Shown in pieces: positions 41,399 through 50,265 of a stretch of DNA of 64,000 nucleotides. Below the pieces are notes generated by a model that was not told where the DNA came from, did no database searches, and saw only the letters and a list, made by a program, of their open reading frames with translations. Position numbers and translations under genes: made by a program. The first letter of the stretch is position 1. Each line of letters begins with the position of its first letter. The stretch comes from an uncultured Bacteroidota bacterium. Lineage in GTDB: Bacteria; Bacteroidota; Bacteroidia; Chitinophagales; Chitinophagaceae. Location of the stretch: the NCBI GenBank assembly GCA_903835005.1, contig CAILLK010000101.1:1-64000 (forward strand), in the 5' to 3' direction.

Positions 41399-42775
41399 CT
41401 AATGTACAACAACTTTAGCTGTCTGCCTGCCATCTTCAGTTACCGAAGTTAGCAAATAAATTCCGGGTGGTGCATCAAGGATTATCTTAGTTGCCCTATT
41501 AGTAGTAGTGTAGAATTTTTTTACGGCCCGGCCAGTGATGTCGGTAATGACTACCTCCACTGGCTCAGAAAAAGAAGAAGACAGCAAAAAAGAGAATGAG
41601 CCAGTTGCAGGGTTGGGTGTGATAGTGAGTTGAGCATTTATATTCGGGGTTATTGGCACATCCTCTCCGCTGCAATGAGCACACACCATCCTTATATCTT
41701 CGTTACCCACATCGGCCAGGTACAAATTATTATATTGATTCAATGCCAATGCCAGAACCATATCTGTTTGGGCTGAATCGGCAGGGCCGCCGTCTCCGCT
41801 AAATCCGTATGTTCTGTTGCCGGCAACAGTAGTAATTATTCCTGTATGGCTTATTTTCCTGACCAGGTAATTGCCGTAGTCTGAAAAATAGATATTCCCG
41901 GTATCATCCATAATCATTGCCGACGGATAGTTAATAGTGGCAGCAGCTACAGGCCCTCCATCACCACTATAGCCAAAAGTGGTATCGCCCGCAAATGTGC
42001 TGATAACCCCTGAATGGTTAATTTTCCTTATCCGGTTATTGGCTGCATCTGAAAAGAAAATATTGCCCGAATGATCTGTAACAATGCCATGCACATCGGT
42101 TACTGTAGCTGCAGAGGCCTGTCCGCCGTCGCCACTGAAACCCCAGGAACCGTTTCCGGCTATTGTATTGATGATGCCTGATTTATTGATTTTCTGCAGC
42201 CTGCTCTGCACATTACCGATATAAATGTTTCCGGAATCGTCTGCAGTAATGCTTCTGATATAATAAAACCCCTCAGTAGTGGCAGGTATCCCATCGCCAT
42301 TAAAGGTTGTGGTGCCATTGCCGGCAATGGTAGTAATAATACCAGCGGTATCTATTTTGCGGATATACTCGCCCGAATTAGCATAATGTGTGGTAAAAGG
42401 GTCGGTGAGGCTGTCGGAGACGATATAGATATTACCCTGGTGGTCGCAGGTAACCCATATTGGGAAATTGATACCGGCTGCCGATGCCGGGCCACCATCA
42501 CCGCTATGGGCTGGCGAGCCATTACCGGCAAAAGTGCTGATAATACCGGTAGCAGGGTCCACAACCCGGATACGCGCATTCCAGAAGTCGGCAATATACA
42601 CTTTGCCAGCGGCATCGGCAGCTACACCCCCCGGCCAGTTAAGCGCAGCATCGGTTGCCGGGCCGCCATCACCAGCATTGCCTTGCATCCCAGTACCCGC
42701 ATAGGTGGAGATGATCTGTGCATTAATTGCCGGGCAGATAAAAAATGTCAGAAAAATGAGTGCTATCCTTATCAA
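41399..42775 (-). CDS. Secreted NHL-repeat beta-propeller with T9SS sorting domain
   Basis: 458 residues: signal peptide (1-19), about six NHL repeats (YAGTGMQGNAGDGG, KVYIADFWNARIRVVD, NIFFSDAANNRIRKIN, NIYFSDYGNYLVRKI), then LTITPNPATGSFSF and the T9SS type A tail (VEVVITDITGRAVKKF, APPGIYLLTSVTEDG, AKVVVH). The tail is very similar to that of the next gene upstream, showing tandem duplication. Surface protein of unknown target. Confidence 0.9.
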   Translation of the reverse strand: MIRIALIFLTFFICPAINAQIISTYAGTGMQGNAGDGGPATDAALNWPGGVAADAAGKVYIADFWNARIRVVDPATGIISTFAGNGSPAHSGDGGPASAAGINFPIWVTCDHQGNIYIVSDSLTDPFTTHYANSGEYIRKIDTAGIITTIAGNGTTTFNGDGIPATTEGFYYIRSITADDSGNIYIGNVQSRLQKINKSGIINTIAGNGSWGFSGDGGQASAATVTDVHGIVTDHSGNIFFSDAANNRIRKINHSGVISTFAGDTTFGYSGDGGPVAAATINYPSAMIMDDTGNIYFSDYGNYLVRKISHTGIITTVAGNRTYGFSGDGGPADSAQTDMVLALALNQYNNLYLADVGNEDIRMVCAHCSGEDVPITPNINAQLTITPNPATGSFSFLLSSSFSEPVEVVITDITGRAVKKFYTTTNRATKIILDAPPGIYLLTSVTEDGRQTAKVVVH

Positions 42776-42782
42776 TGCTGGT

Positions 42783-44111
42783 TTATTCTATGATTAATTT
42801 TGCTGTCTGCCTGCCTTCATCAGTTACCGAAGTTACAAAATAAATGCCGGGCGGGGCATTAAGGGTTATTTCGGTTTCTTTATTGGTGGTTGTGGTTAAT
42901 TCTTTTATTGGTTGGCCTATGATGTTGGTGATGATGATGTGGGCGGGGAGGGTAGTAGGGGAAGACAGGGATAGGCTGAAGGAGCCCTTTGTGGGGTTGT
43001 GGGAGAGCGCTAATTGTTGCGACTCAGATTTAACAGGCTGGACCCCAGTGCTATTGGCAGAAACCTTCCAGATAACAGCTATGTCTGTTATGTATAGATT
43101 ACCTGCGTTATCAACAGAGACACAATACGGGTAGCCCAGGTGTGCATCGGTGGCGGGTACACCACTGCCATCCCATCCTCCACCAGCCACAGTGGTAATA
43201 ATTCCGGTGGTGCTTATCATCCTTATCCGGCCATTGCCCACATCGGCGATATAGATATTGCCTGCAGTATCGGTTGCAACATTATTGATGCTTCCACTAA
43301 GGCTTAGCTGTGCATTTGTAGCCGGACCGCCATCGCCGCTGAAACCAGCGGTGTCGGCTTTCATAAGCGAGGTTATTATACCGGCTGAATTAATTTTTCT
43401 TACCCGGTTAAACATTGATTCTGTGAAGTAAATATTACCCTTGTTGTCGGCAGTAATTCCCCATGGTGTAGATAGGTAGGCATCTGTAGCAGGAATACCA
43501 TCATTTCCGCTACCGGTTGCTGGATTACCGGCAAACAAGGAAATGATACCTGCCGTGTTTATTTTCCTGATCTTACCGGCGCCGGGGTCTGTAATATAAA
43601 TATTCCCGGAGGTATCAACCGTAAGATCATTAATTCCGGCAAAACCAGCAGCAGTAGCGGGTCCGCCATCGCCACTATAGGTGGTCGTACCGTTTCCGGC
43701 AATTGTAGTAATTATTCCGGTAGTATTTACCTTCCTTATCTGGTTTCCGGTTGCTATATAGAAATTGCCAGTCCGGTCTGTTGCAACACTTATCGGAGAA
43801 GCTATACCGGCATCCATAGCAGGTCCGCCGTCGCCGCTTATAGCAGCAGATCCGTTACCGGCAACTGTATTGATAGTACCAGCGGTATTTATTTTGCGGA
43901 TACGGTTATTCATATAGTCTGCGATGTAGAGGTTCCCCCCGGCATCGGCACGGGAAACAAAAGGATTGCTGATTGACGCATCAACCGATGGTCCGCCATC
44001 ACCTGAAAACCCTTCGGATGTAGTGCCAGCTATGATATGGATATTCTGAGCCGGGACAATGGCTGAATAAAGAAGAAGCGAGACGAGCAATAAAATACAG
44101 GTGCGTAGCAT
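42783..44111 (-). CDS. Secreted NHL-repeat beta-propeller with T9SS sorting domain
   Basis: 442 residues: signal peptide, NHL repeats (IAGTTSEGFSGDGG, NLYIADYMNNRIRKIN, NIYITDPGAGKIRKIN, NIYFTESMFNRVRKIN) and a T9SS type A tail (LALSHNPTKGSFSLSL, HIIITNIIGQPIKEL, APPGIYFVTSVTDEGRQTA, KLIIE). First gene of the tandem array; 7 bp separate it from the next, so co-transcription is likely. Confidence 0.9.
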   Translation of the reverse strand: MLRTCILLLVSLLLYSAIVPAQNIHIIAGTTSEGFSGDGGPSVDASISNPFVSRADAGGNLYIADYMNNRIRKINTAGTINTVAGNGSAAISGDGGPAMDAGIASPISVATDRTGNFYIATGNQIRKVNTTGIITTIAGNGTTTYSGDGGPATAAGFAGINDLTVDTSGNIYITDPGAGKIRKINTAGIISLFAGNPATGSGNDGIPATDAYLSTPWGITADNKGNIYFTESMFNRVRKINSAGIITSLMKADTAGFSGDGGPATNAQLSLSGSINNVATDTAGNIYIADVGNGRIRMISTTGIITTVAGGGWDGSGVPATDAHLGYPYCVSVDNAGNLYITDIAVIWKVSANSTGVQPVKSESQQLALSHNPTKGSFSLSLSSPTTLPAHIIITNIIGQPIKELTTTTNKETEITLNAPPGIYFVTSVTDEGRQTAKLIIE

Positions 44112-44286
44112 GATTGTGCAGTTTGGTTATATATTTATAGACGTAAAAACTGAACAGAATCTTGGGTATTATGAAAAATAATCCGGGTTTGATTTTCTAT
44201 TATACTAAATTAAAGTTAAATGTGATTTGGTATTATCAATGGCTGTAGCTCTTTGCGTTAGGTTTAAATTCTAAATACACACAATT

Positions 44287-45006
44287 ATGTCCAGAATAAG
44301 TTATGCGCTGTTCGCATGTATGATTTTATTTTTATCAGCCAGCGCTTTGGCTCAGCCAGCCCCGGCCGAAAGGCCATATATCAGCGTTACAGGTATTGCT
44401 GAGCGGGCGATAGTGCCTGATGAAATTTATATTCGCATCAGTATTAAAGAACTATATGAAGGAAGAGATAAGGTAAGTATTGATGATCAGGAAAGGGAAA
44501 TGATGGATAAGCTGAAAGCTTTAGGATTCAATATGGCCGACATTTCGCTTAGCGCTGCCGATGAGGTGTACAGGAAGGCGAAAGGCTTCAAAAGGGATGT
44601 AATGGCTAAAAGAAATTATGAACTGAAAGTGAATAATGCCGATATGGCCGGAAAAGTACTGGATACTCTTGAGGCAATGAAAATTGTCGATGCCAGTGTG
44701 GTCAGGTTTGACTATTCGAAAAGAGAACAGCTGAAAAAAGAGCTGCAGATAGAAGCGGTAAAAGCAGCTAAAGAAAAAGCCCAATACCTGCTTGAAGCTA
44801 TAGGGCAGCGTGCAGGCAAGCCTGTATTGGTGGAAGAGATAACAGGAAGAAACAGTAATAATGAGGTGCAAAACCTTACTGAGCGTGGCTATTATAACTT
44901 CGCCAATGCAACCCAGCCGAGTGAAGATGTATTTACTCCTGTTCAATTTGAATTCAGGAAGATAGTCTATAAGTGTGCTATTAATGGGCGGTTTTTGATA
45001 GAGTAG
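44287..45006 (+). CDS. SIMPL-domain (DUF541) secreted protein
   Basis: 239 residues: signal peptide (ending ALAQ, about 23), then a SIMPL domain (PYISVTGIAERAIVPDEIYIRI, MDKLKALGFNMADIS, YELKVNNADMAGKVLDTL, KAAKEKAQYLLEAIGQRAGKP). Family members are periplasmic and linked to stress responses; the molecular role is unknown. It directly precedes the ribosomal cluster but, separated by 329 bp with promoters, is not part of it. Confidence 0.88.
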   Translation: MSRISYALFACMILFLSASALAQPAPAERPYISVTGIAERAIVPDEIYIRISIKELYEGRDKVSIDDQEREMMDKLKALGFNMADISLSAADEVYRKAKGFKRDVMAKRNYELKVNNADMAGKVLDTLEAMKIVDASVVRFDYSKREQLKKELQIEAVKAAKEKAQYLLEAIGQRAGKPVLVEEITGRNSNNEVQNLTERGYYNFANATQPSEDVFTPVQFEFRKIVYKCAINGRFLIE

Positions 45007-45167
45007 TGTATCAGGGGCATTTGCAGATGTTTACAACATTAATGTCGCTTTAATCGCTTTGATGTAAAAGTCAGGCTTTTGTAGTGATAAATACATTTAT
45101 TTTCTAAAAAAAATCGATCTGAATCCGGAATCATTCAGAAATCTATGGATTTTACAAAAAAAATCCA

Positions 45168-45175
45168 TACCTTTG
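45168..45175 (+). promoter_or_regulatory. Promoter P1 of the S10 cluster (TACCTTTG)
   Basis: TACCTTTGCAACCC matches the extended -7 motif seen at P2 and dusB. No TTG-type -33 element is found at the expected distance. Confidence 0.6.
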
Positions 45176-45260
45176 CAACCCTCTTTAAAAGTTGCAATAT
45201 CATTTACAGGCAATACTTTAAAGGGTTGCAAAATATAGTTTAGAAAATCTCAAAAATTAT

Positions 45261-45291
45261 TTTGCTGAATCAAAACAAACAACTACCTTTG
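45261..45291 (+). promoter_or_regulatory. Promoter P2 of the S10 cluster (TTTG-N19-TACCTTTG)
   Basis: TTTG at 45261-45264, 19 bp, then TACCTTTG at 45284-45291: a full match to the Bacteroidota -33/-7 consensus. The leader to rpsJ is about 40 nt. Confidence 0.8.
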
Positions 45292-45335
45292 CAGTCCCAA
45301 ATTTTAAGGGGTTCAGAGAATATTTATCAAGTATT

Positions 45336-45641
45336 ATGTCGCAGCGTATCAGAATTAAGCTAAAATCTTACGACCACAACCTGGTTGACAAATCGGCGGA
45401 TAAGATCGTTAAGACGGTGCGCAATACAGGAGCAGTGGTTACAGGCCCTATTCCGTTGCCTACTGAGAAGAAGATCTTTACCGTATTGCGTTCACCGCAC
45501 GTAAACAAGAAGAGCCGTGAGCAGTTTCAGTTATGCACGCACAAGCGTCTGCTGGATATCTACACCTCTTCTTCACGTACTGTTGATGCATTATCAAAAT
45601 TGGATTTGCCCAGCGGAGTAGAAGTAGAAATTAAAGCGTAA
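45336..45641 (+). CDS. rpsJ: Ribosomal protein uS10
   Basis: 101 residues, complete: [18 protein letters not shown] and the [25 protein letters not shown] loop region are diagnostic. 30S head protein, also NusB partner in antitermination. It opens the S10 cluster behind two promoters. The usual upstream rpsL-rpsG-fusA genes are absent. Confidence 0.98.
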   Translation: MSQRIRIKLKSYDHNLVDKSADKIVKTVRNTGAVVTGPIPLPTEKKIFTVLRSPHVNKKSREQFQLCTHKRLLDIYTSSSRTVDALSKLDLPSGVEVEIKA

Positions 45642-45768
45642 CAGCCTCAGGGCTAAACGTAGTTTGTTGTTTGGAATTTATTTCCGGCAGTTCTTTAAAA
45701 AAATTGAAAAACAGTCTATCCCGGACCACACATAGGAACCGGGCGCTGGACCCAAATACGCTCTTGAT

Positions 45769-45786
45769 TTCCGGTTTTAACCGGAA
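45769..45786. repeat. Inverted repeat in the rpsJ-rplC spacer
   Basis: TTCCGGTT-TT-AACCGGAA, a perfect 8-bp stem 29 bp before rplC. The 173-bp spacer is unusually long; a second CCCGG...CCGGG pair lies just upstream (about 45720-45753). Confidence 0.65.
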
Positions 45787-45814
45787 GAAGGGAGAGTAAT
45801 ATAAAAAATGTAAT

Positions 45815-46432
45815 ATGAAAGGTATTATTGGTAAAAAAATCGGTATGACCAGCATTTTTGAACCTAATGGCAAGCAGACAGCTTGTACCATTATCGAAGC
45901 TGGCCCTTGTGTGGTTACTCAAAAGAAAACCGTGGATACCGACGGTTACGATTCCCTGCAGATCGCGTTCGGCGAGGCAAAGGAAAAGAATACGCCTAAG
46001 GCGCTCATTAATCACTTCGCTAAGTCGGCCTCGACTCCCAAAAGCGTTGTAAAAGAAATCCGCAATTGTTCTATTGATAAACAGGTTGGTGAAAACATCA
46101 CTTGTGAAATATTTACCGAAGGTGAAAAGGTAAGCGTTATCGGCACCACCAAAGGTAAAGGTTTCCAGGGAGTTGTAAGGCGTCATGGTTTCAGCGGGGT
46201 GGGTGAAGCAACCCATGGCCAGCATGACCGTAGCCGCGCACCAGGTTCTGTAGGTGGTTCATCTTATCCCAGCCGTGTATTTAAAGGTATGCGGATGGGC
46301 GGCCGTATGGGTGCTGACCGCGTAAAGATCAAAGCGCTCCGCGTTGTAAAAATATTCCCTCAGGAAAATTATATATTGATCAGCGGTTCGGTACCGGGAC
46401 ATAACGGATCTATTGTTTTAATTCAGAATTAA
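45815..46432 (+). CDS. rplC: Ribosomal protein uL3
   Basis: 205 residues: IGKKIGMTSIFEPNGKQTAC at the start and KGKGFQGVVRRHGFSG, RAPGSVGGSSYPSRVFKGMR in the second half, containing the Gln/His loop near the peptidyl-transferase centre. Length normal. Only 8 bp before rplD. Confidence 0.98.
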   Translation: MKGIIGKKIGMTSIFEPNGKQTACTIIEAGPCVVTQKKTVDTDGYDSLQIAFGEAKEKNTPKALINHFAKSASTPKSVVKEIRNCSIDKQVGENITCEIFTEGEKVSVIGTTKGKGFQGVVRRHGFSGVGEATHGQHDRSRAPGSVGGSSYPSRVFKGMRMGGRMGADRVKIKALRVVKIFPQENYILISGSVPGHNGSIVLIQN

Positions 46433-46440
46433 TTTTAGTC

Positions 46441-47082
46441 ATGCAAGTTGACGTTTTAAATACTAAAGGCGAAAAGACAGGACGTTCAGTAGAACTTCCG
46501 GAAGATATTTTCAATGTTGAGCCAAACGATCATTGTATTTACTTGGCAGTAAAACAATATCTGGCCGCTCAGCGCCAGGGCACGCACAAAACCAAGACCC
46601 GCGCAGAAGTGAAGGGTTCTTCGAAGAAACTGCACAAGCAGAAAGGTACTGGTGGCAGCCGTAAAGGTAACATCCGTAATCCTTTGTACAAGGGTGGTGG
46701 TACTGTGAATGGCCCGTTGCCGCACGGTTATGCTTTCAAACTGAACCGTAAGGTGAAGGACCTGGCTAAAATATCTGCTCTGGTTTATAAAGCCCGCGAA
46801 AACAGGATTGTGGTTGTAGAAGACCTGAAACTGCAGGCCCCTAAAACCAGCGATTTCTCTACAATGCTCGCAGCTTTACGTGGCGATAACAGGAAGACAA
46901 TGGTGGTATTGCCAGAGCACGACAGCAATGTTTACCTCAGCGGCCGTAACTTATCAAACCACCAGACTGTAGCTTTAAGCGACCTGAATACCTACGACCT
47001 GACACATACTCAGATTGTGATATTCACCGAGACAGCTGCAAAAATGTTCAGCGAAGAAGAAATTGAAGTGGTTGAAGCATAA
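46441..47082 (+). CDS. rplD: Ribosomal protein uL4
   Basis: 213 residues. KKLHKQKGTGGSRKGNIRNP and YKGGGTVNGPLPHGY mark the exit-tunnel loop; the C-terminal domain has RIVVVEDLKL and SGRNLSNHQTVALSDLNTYD. In enterobacteria L4 autoregulates the S10 operon; nothing here shows that. Confidence 0.97.
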   Translation: MQVDVLNTKGEKTGRSVELPEDIFNVEPNDHCIYLAVKQYLAAQRQGTHKTKTRAEVKGSSKKLHKQKGTGGSRKGNIRNPLYKGGGTVNGPLPHGYAFKLNRKVKDLAKISALVYKARENRIVVVEDLKLQAPKTSDFSTMLAALRGDNRKTMVVLPEHDSNVYLSGRNLSNHQTVALSDLNTYDLTHTQIVIFTETAAKMFSEEEIEVVEA

Positions 47083-47139
47083 TATAGCAGCTGGTATATA
47101 GTATAAAGTAAAAAGCTGTAATTAATAAAATTTGTGTCT

Positions 47140-47167
47140 TTAGACTTAATACTAAAGACTATAGACT
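47140..47167. repeat. Heptamer repeat (NNNGACT)x4 before rplW
   Basis: TTAGACT, TAATACT, AAAGACT, ATAGACT, in the 101-bp rplD-rplW gap, 16 nt before the rplW ATG. Confidence 0.85.
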
Positions 47168-47183
47168 AAAAAAATTAATAAAA

Positions 47184-47477
47184 ATGAAACTATCTGAAGT
47201 ATTGGTGAGGCCGGTGATTACCGAAAAGGTAAATCTGCAGATGGAGCGCAGTGGCCGCTATACATTCGTAGTGGGCAAGCACGCCAATAAGCTGGAAATA
47301 AAAAAAGCAGTGGAAGAATTTTACGGCGTAAAAGTTGCTGAAGTGAATACACTGGTAGTTCCGGCCAAAAGCAAAACCCGTTTCACAAAAGCTGGTTTGC
47401 TTGCAGGACGTAAGCCATCGTATAAGAAAGCGATCATTACGCTGAACGAAGGAGAAACAATTGATTTGTTTGCTTAA
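47184..47477 (+). CDS. rplW: Ribosomal protein uL23
   Basis: 97 residues: VLVRPVITEKVNLQMERSGR and VGKHANKLEIKKAVEEFYGVK, complete. Sits at the tunnel exit and docks trigger factor and SRP. Flanked on both sides by ~100-bp repeat-containing spacers. Confidence 0.97.
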   Translation: MKLSEVLVRPVITEKVNLQMERSGRYTFVVGKHANKLEIKKAVEEFYGVKVAEVNTLVVPAKSKTRFTKAGLLAGRKPSYKKAIITLNEGETIDLFA

Positions 47478-47487
47478 GAACGCCCGG

Positions 47488-47501
47488 TCCGCCCAGGCGG
47501 A
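47488..47501. repeat. TCCGCC-CA-GGCGGA palindrome
   Basis: Perfect 6-bp inverted repeat 10 bp after rplW. A sister copy (TCCGCC-GT-GGCGGA) lies after rpsS; in both cases a CCnC-TTTA-GnGG hairpin follows about 50 bp later. Confidence 0.75.
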
Positions 47502-47549
47502 GCGGTAAGGTTTAAAAAGTATAGTAATAAAAGTTAAAGACTCTTTGGT

Positions 47550-47579
47550 AAGCCTCTTTAGAGGTAGGGGGTTAAAAAT
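47550..47579 (+). repeat. CCTC-TTTA-GAGG hairpin element before rplB
   Basis: CCTCTTTAGAGG (47553-47564) followed by TAGGGGGTTAAAAA, ending 8 nt before the rplB ATG. Compared with CCCCTTTAGGGG at two other sites, both arms changed together, so pairing is kept. Confidence 0.75.
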
Positions 47580-47586
47580 AAATAAA

Positions 47587-48435
47587 ATGGCATTACGTAA
47601 ATATAAACCGGTCACAGCCGGAACACGTTGGAGAATAGGTAACGCTTATGCGGAAATTACCACTAACGAGCCTGAAAAGAGCTTGCTGGAACACCAGAAA
47701 AATACCGGTGGACGTAACTTCCAGGGCCGCAGGGCAATGCGTTACAGTGGTGGTGGAAACAAAATCCAATACCGCCTTATTGACTTTAAGCGCAATAAAA
47801 GTGATGTTAAAGGTACTGTGAAGAGCATTGAATATGATCCCAACCGTACTGCATTCATCGCATTGCTGCATTATTCCGATGGTGAAAAACGTTACATTAT
47901 TGCTCCGCAGGGCCTGCAGGTAGGTGCTGTAGTAGTAAGTGGCGCGGCAGTTGCTCCCGAAGTTGGTAATGCTTTATTATTAAAGAACATGCCCCTTGGT
48001 ACTGTGGTTCATAATATAGAACTGCAGCCGGGTAAGGGTGGTGCACTTGCCCGTTCGGCAGGTACCTACGCTCAGCTTAATGCAAAAGAAGAAAAATATT
48101 GTGTACTGAAAATGCCTAGTGGTGAGCTGCGTAAAGTGCTGAGCACATGCATGGCGACGGTAGGTATCGTTTCCAACAGCGACCATGCGCTCCAGTCAAT
48201 GGGTAAAGCAGGCCGTAACCGCTGGAAAGGTATCCGCCCACGTAACAGAGGAGTTGCAATGAACCCTGTAGATCATCCGATGGGTGGTGGTGAAGGTCGT
48301 TCTTCAGGAGGTCATCCACGTAGCCGTAAGGGTAAGTATGCTAAGGGCGAAGTTACACGTAGCACACATAAGGCATCGAATAAGTTGATTATTCAGCGAC
48401 GCAACGGAAAGAAATTAAGCGGCAGGTTCCATTAA
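47587..48435 (+). CDS. rplB: Ribosomal protein uL2
   Basis: 282 residues from ATG ([15 protein letters not shown]). The frame could open 14 codons earlier, but those codons run through the hairpin element and are not conserved. Conserved marks: [35 protein letters not shown] and [21 protein letters not shown] with the catalytic-centre His. Slightly longer than the usual 274-276. Confidence 0.97.
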   Translation: MALRKYKPVTAGTRWRIGNAYAEITTNEPEKSLLEHQKNTGGRNFQGRRAMRYSGGGNKIQYRLIDFKRNKSDVKGTVKSIEYDPNRTAFIALLHYSDGEKRYIIAPQGLQVGAVVVSGAAVAPEVGNALLLKNMPLGTVVHNIELQPGKGGALARSAGTYAQLNAKEEKYCVLKMPSGELRKVLSTCMATVGIVSNSDHALQSMGKAGRNRWKGIRPRNRGVAMNPVDHPMGGGEGRSSGGHPRSRKGKYAKGEVTRSTHKASNKLIIQRRNGKKLSGRFH

Positions 48436-48480
48436 TAGTAATTCCGGTTGAGTGGTTATTGAAAATATAAATCATAATAA

Positions 48481-48499
48481 AAGCCTGAAAATCAGGCTT
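48481..48499 (+). repeat. Hairpin AAGCCTGA-AAA-TCAGGCTT in the rplB-rpsS spacer
   Basis: Perfect 8-bp stem with a 3-nt loop, followed by an A-rich stretch rather than a T-run, so not an intrinsic terminator. 27 nt before the rpsS ATG. Confidence 0.65.
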
Positions 48500-48526
48500 G
48501 GAAATAAAAAATAAAAAGTCAGGAAA

Positions 48527-48793
48527 ATGGCTCGTTCAATAAAAAAAGGACCTTATGTAGATGCTAACCTTGAAAAAAAGGTATTGGCTGTAAGTGAGGG
48601 CAAAGCTAAAAAAGGTGTACTGAAAACCTGGAGTCGCCGGAGTACAATTACTCCTGATTTCGTAGGCCAGACATTTGCGGTGCATAATGGCAACAAATTT
48701 ATTCCTGTATATGTTACAGAATATATGGTTGGCCATAAGCTGGGTGAGTTTTCACCTACCCGTAACTTCAAAGGCCATAGCGGTCAGAAGTAA
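48527..48793 (+). CDS. rpsS: Ribosomal protein uS19
   Basis: 88 residues: [33 protein letters not shown] and the [17 protein letters not shown] tail. Complete, normal length. Confidence 0.98.
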   Translation: MARSIKKGPYVDANLEKKVLAVSEGKAKKGVLKTWSRRSTITPDFVGQTFAVHNGNKFIPVYVTEYMVGHKLGEFSPTRNFKGHSGQK

Positions 48794-48801
48794 ACCTGCT
48801 G

Positions 48802-48815
48802 TCCGCCGTGGCGGA
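48802..48815. repeat. TCCGCC-GT-GGCGGA palindrome
   Basis: Second copy of the palindrome after rplW, here 8 bp after rpsS. Loop bases differ; stem identical. Confidence 0.75.
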
Positions 48816-48864
48816 GAAAGGAAGAAAGTAATAGTAGAATAATATAATTCAGGATACTCCGGTG

Positions 48865-48894
48865 AAGCCCCTTTAGGGGTTTGGGGTTAAAAAA
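48865..48894 (+). repeat. CCCC-TTTA-GGGG hairpin element before rplV
   Basis: CCCCTTTAGGGG (48868-48879) followed by TTTGGGGTTAAAAA, ending 9 nt before the rplV ATG. Confidence 0.75.
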
Positions 48895-48902
48895 TCAAAA
48901 AA

Positions 48903-49292
48903 ATGGAAGCCGTTGCCCGTTTAAGAAATTATCCAACCTCGCCCCGTAAGATGCGCCTCCTGGCAGATCTTATCCGTGGAAAGGAAGTGGAAGAGGCGCT
49001 GAATATATTGAAATTCAGCACCAAAGATCCGTCAGTACCGCTGGAAAAGCTGTTATTGAGCGCTGTAGCCAACTGGAGAGTGAAAAATGAAGGTAATGAT
49101 GTTGCTGAAGCAGGATTGTTTGTTAAAACAATATTTGTAGATGGTGGCCGTGTTCTTAAGCGGATGCGTCCGGCTCCGCAGGGCAGGGCTTACAGGGTGC
49201 GCAAGCGCAGCAACCACATCACTTTATTTGTGGACAGCCGGAATGCAGTAACTGAAAACGCAAACACAGAAAACGAAAAAGTTCAAGCTTAA
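48903..49292 (+). CDS. rplV: Ribosomal protein uL22
   Basis: 129 residues: [20 protein letters not shown] and the tunnel loop [21 protein letters not shown]. An extra C-terminal stretch rich in Asn and Glu ([13 protein letters not shown]) extends it beyond the usual ~110. 11 bp before rpsC. Confidence 0.97.
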   Translation: MEAVARLRNYPTSPRKMRLLADLIRGKEVEEALNILKFSTKDPSVPLEKLLLSAVANWRVKNEGNDVAEAGLFVKTIFVDGGRVLKRMRPAPQGRAYRVRKRSNHITLFVDSRNAVTENANTENEKVQA

Positions 49293-49303
49293 TATATAAA
49301 GTA

Positions 49304-50227
49304 ATGGGTCAAAAATGTAATCCTATAGGTAACAGGTTGGGCATCATCCGCGGATGGGACTCAATGTGGTATGGCGAAAAAAGGGACTTCGGCCAGAAAC
49401 TGGTTGAAGACCACAAGATCCGCAACTACCTCAATGCACGTATCAATAAAGGCGGTATTTCCCGTATCGTTATTGAGCGCACACTGGGCAAGCTGATCGT
49501 TACTATTCATACTTCAAAGCCTGGTATCATCATAGGTAAGGGTGGAACAGAAGTTGATCGTATCAAGGAAGAGCTGAAGAAGCTTACCAAGAAGGAAGAT
49601 GTGCAGATCAACATTATGGAGATCCGTCGTCCTGAACTGGATGCCATGATTGTGGGTGAAACAATTGCCCGCCAGATTGAAGGCCGTGTAAGTTACAAGC
49701 GCGCTATCAAAATGGCAATATCCACAGCAATGAGGATGGGTGCAGAAGGTATAAAAATTAAAGCGGGTGGCCGTCTTAATGGTTCTGAAATAGCCCGTTC
49801 TGAAGAATTCAAACAAGGCCGTACTCCTTTGCATACTTTCCGTATGGATATTGATTACGCTTCCACTTATGCCATGACTGTTTATGGTAAAATTGGTTTG
49901 AAAATCTGGGTTTGTAAAGGTGAAGTTCTGGGCAAGCGTGAGCTGAATCCTAATTTCTCTGCCAATTCCGATAGCCGTGGCAATCGCCCTGCTGGTGGAT
50001 TTGCCGGTGGCGAAGGCGGAGGACCACGTGGTGATCGTGACCGTGAGCGCGGTGGTGATCGTGGCGACCGCAGAGGCGGTGGCGGTGGTGAAAGAGGCGG
50101 CGGCGGTGGTGACCGCAGAGGCGGCGGCGGTGCAGGCCGTGGTGGAGCAGGTGGCGGCCGTTCAGGCGGAGCAGCTGGTGGCGGTCGTTCGAATGGCGGC
50201 GGCTCAGGAACCGGTGGACGCAGATAA
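49304..50227 (+). CDS. rpsC: Ribosomal protein uS3 with long Gly/Arg-rich tail
   Basis: The core (1-220) is normal: [15 protein letters not shown] domain [15 protein letters not shown], and [22 protein letters not shown]. It is followed by about 87 residues almost wholly Gly, Arg, Asp and Ser ([20 protein letters not shown] and similar), giving 307 residues against the usual 210-280. The tail resembles RGG-box RNA-binding segments. The DNA under it is markedly GC-rich and repetitive. The reading frame is intact through the tail and ends 38 bp before rplP. Confidence 0.96.
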   Translation: MGQKCNPIGNRLGIIRGWDSMWYGEKRDFGQKLVEDHKIRNYLNARINKGGISRIVIERTLGKLIVTIHTSKPGIIIGKGGTEVDRIKEELKKLTKKEDVQINIMEIRRPELDAMIVGETIARQIEGRVSYKRAIKMAISTAMRMGAEGIKIKAGGRLNGSEIARSEEFKQGRTPLHTFRMDIDYASTYAMTVYGKIGLKIWVCKGEVLGKRELNPNFSANSDSRGNRPAGGFAGGEGGGPRGDRDRERGGDRGDRRGGGGGERGGGGGDRRGGGGAGRGGAGGGRSGGAAGGGRSNGGGSGTGGRR

Positions 50228-50265
50228 TAATATTGTTTTAGAATACTTTAATAAATATTGTAACA

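Larger units (their letters stand above)
45007..45335. other. Regulatory region of the S10 operon
   Basis: Carries two TACCTTTGCA promoter cores. A long inverted repeat lies between them: TTTGCAACCC at 45172-45181 can pair with GGGTTGCAAA near 45225, with TTTAAA blocks also pairing inside. The first arm overlaps promoter P1, so the structure may be a DNA palindrome, an operator or part of a leader. Confidence 0.55.
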
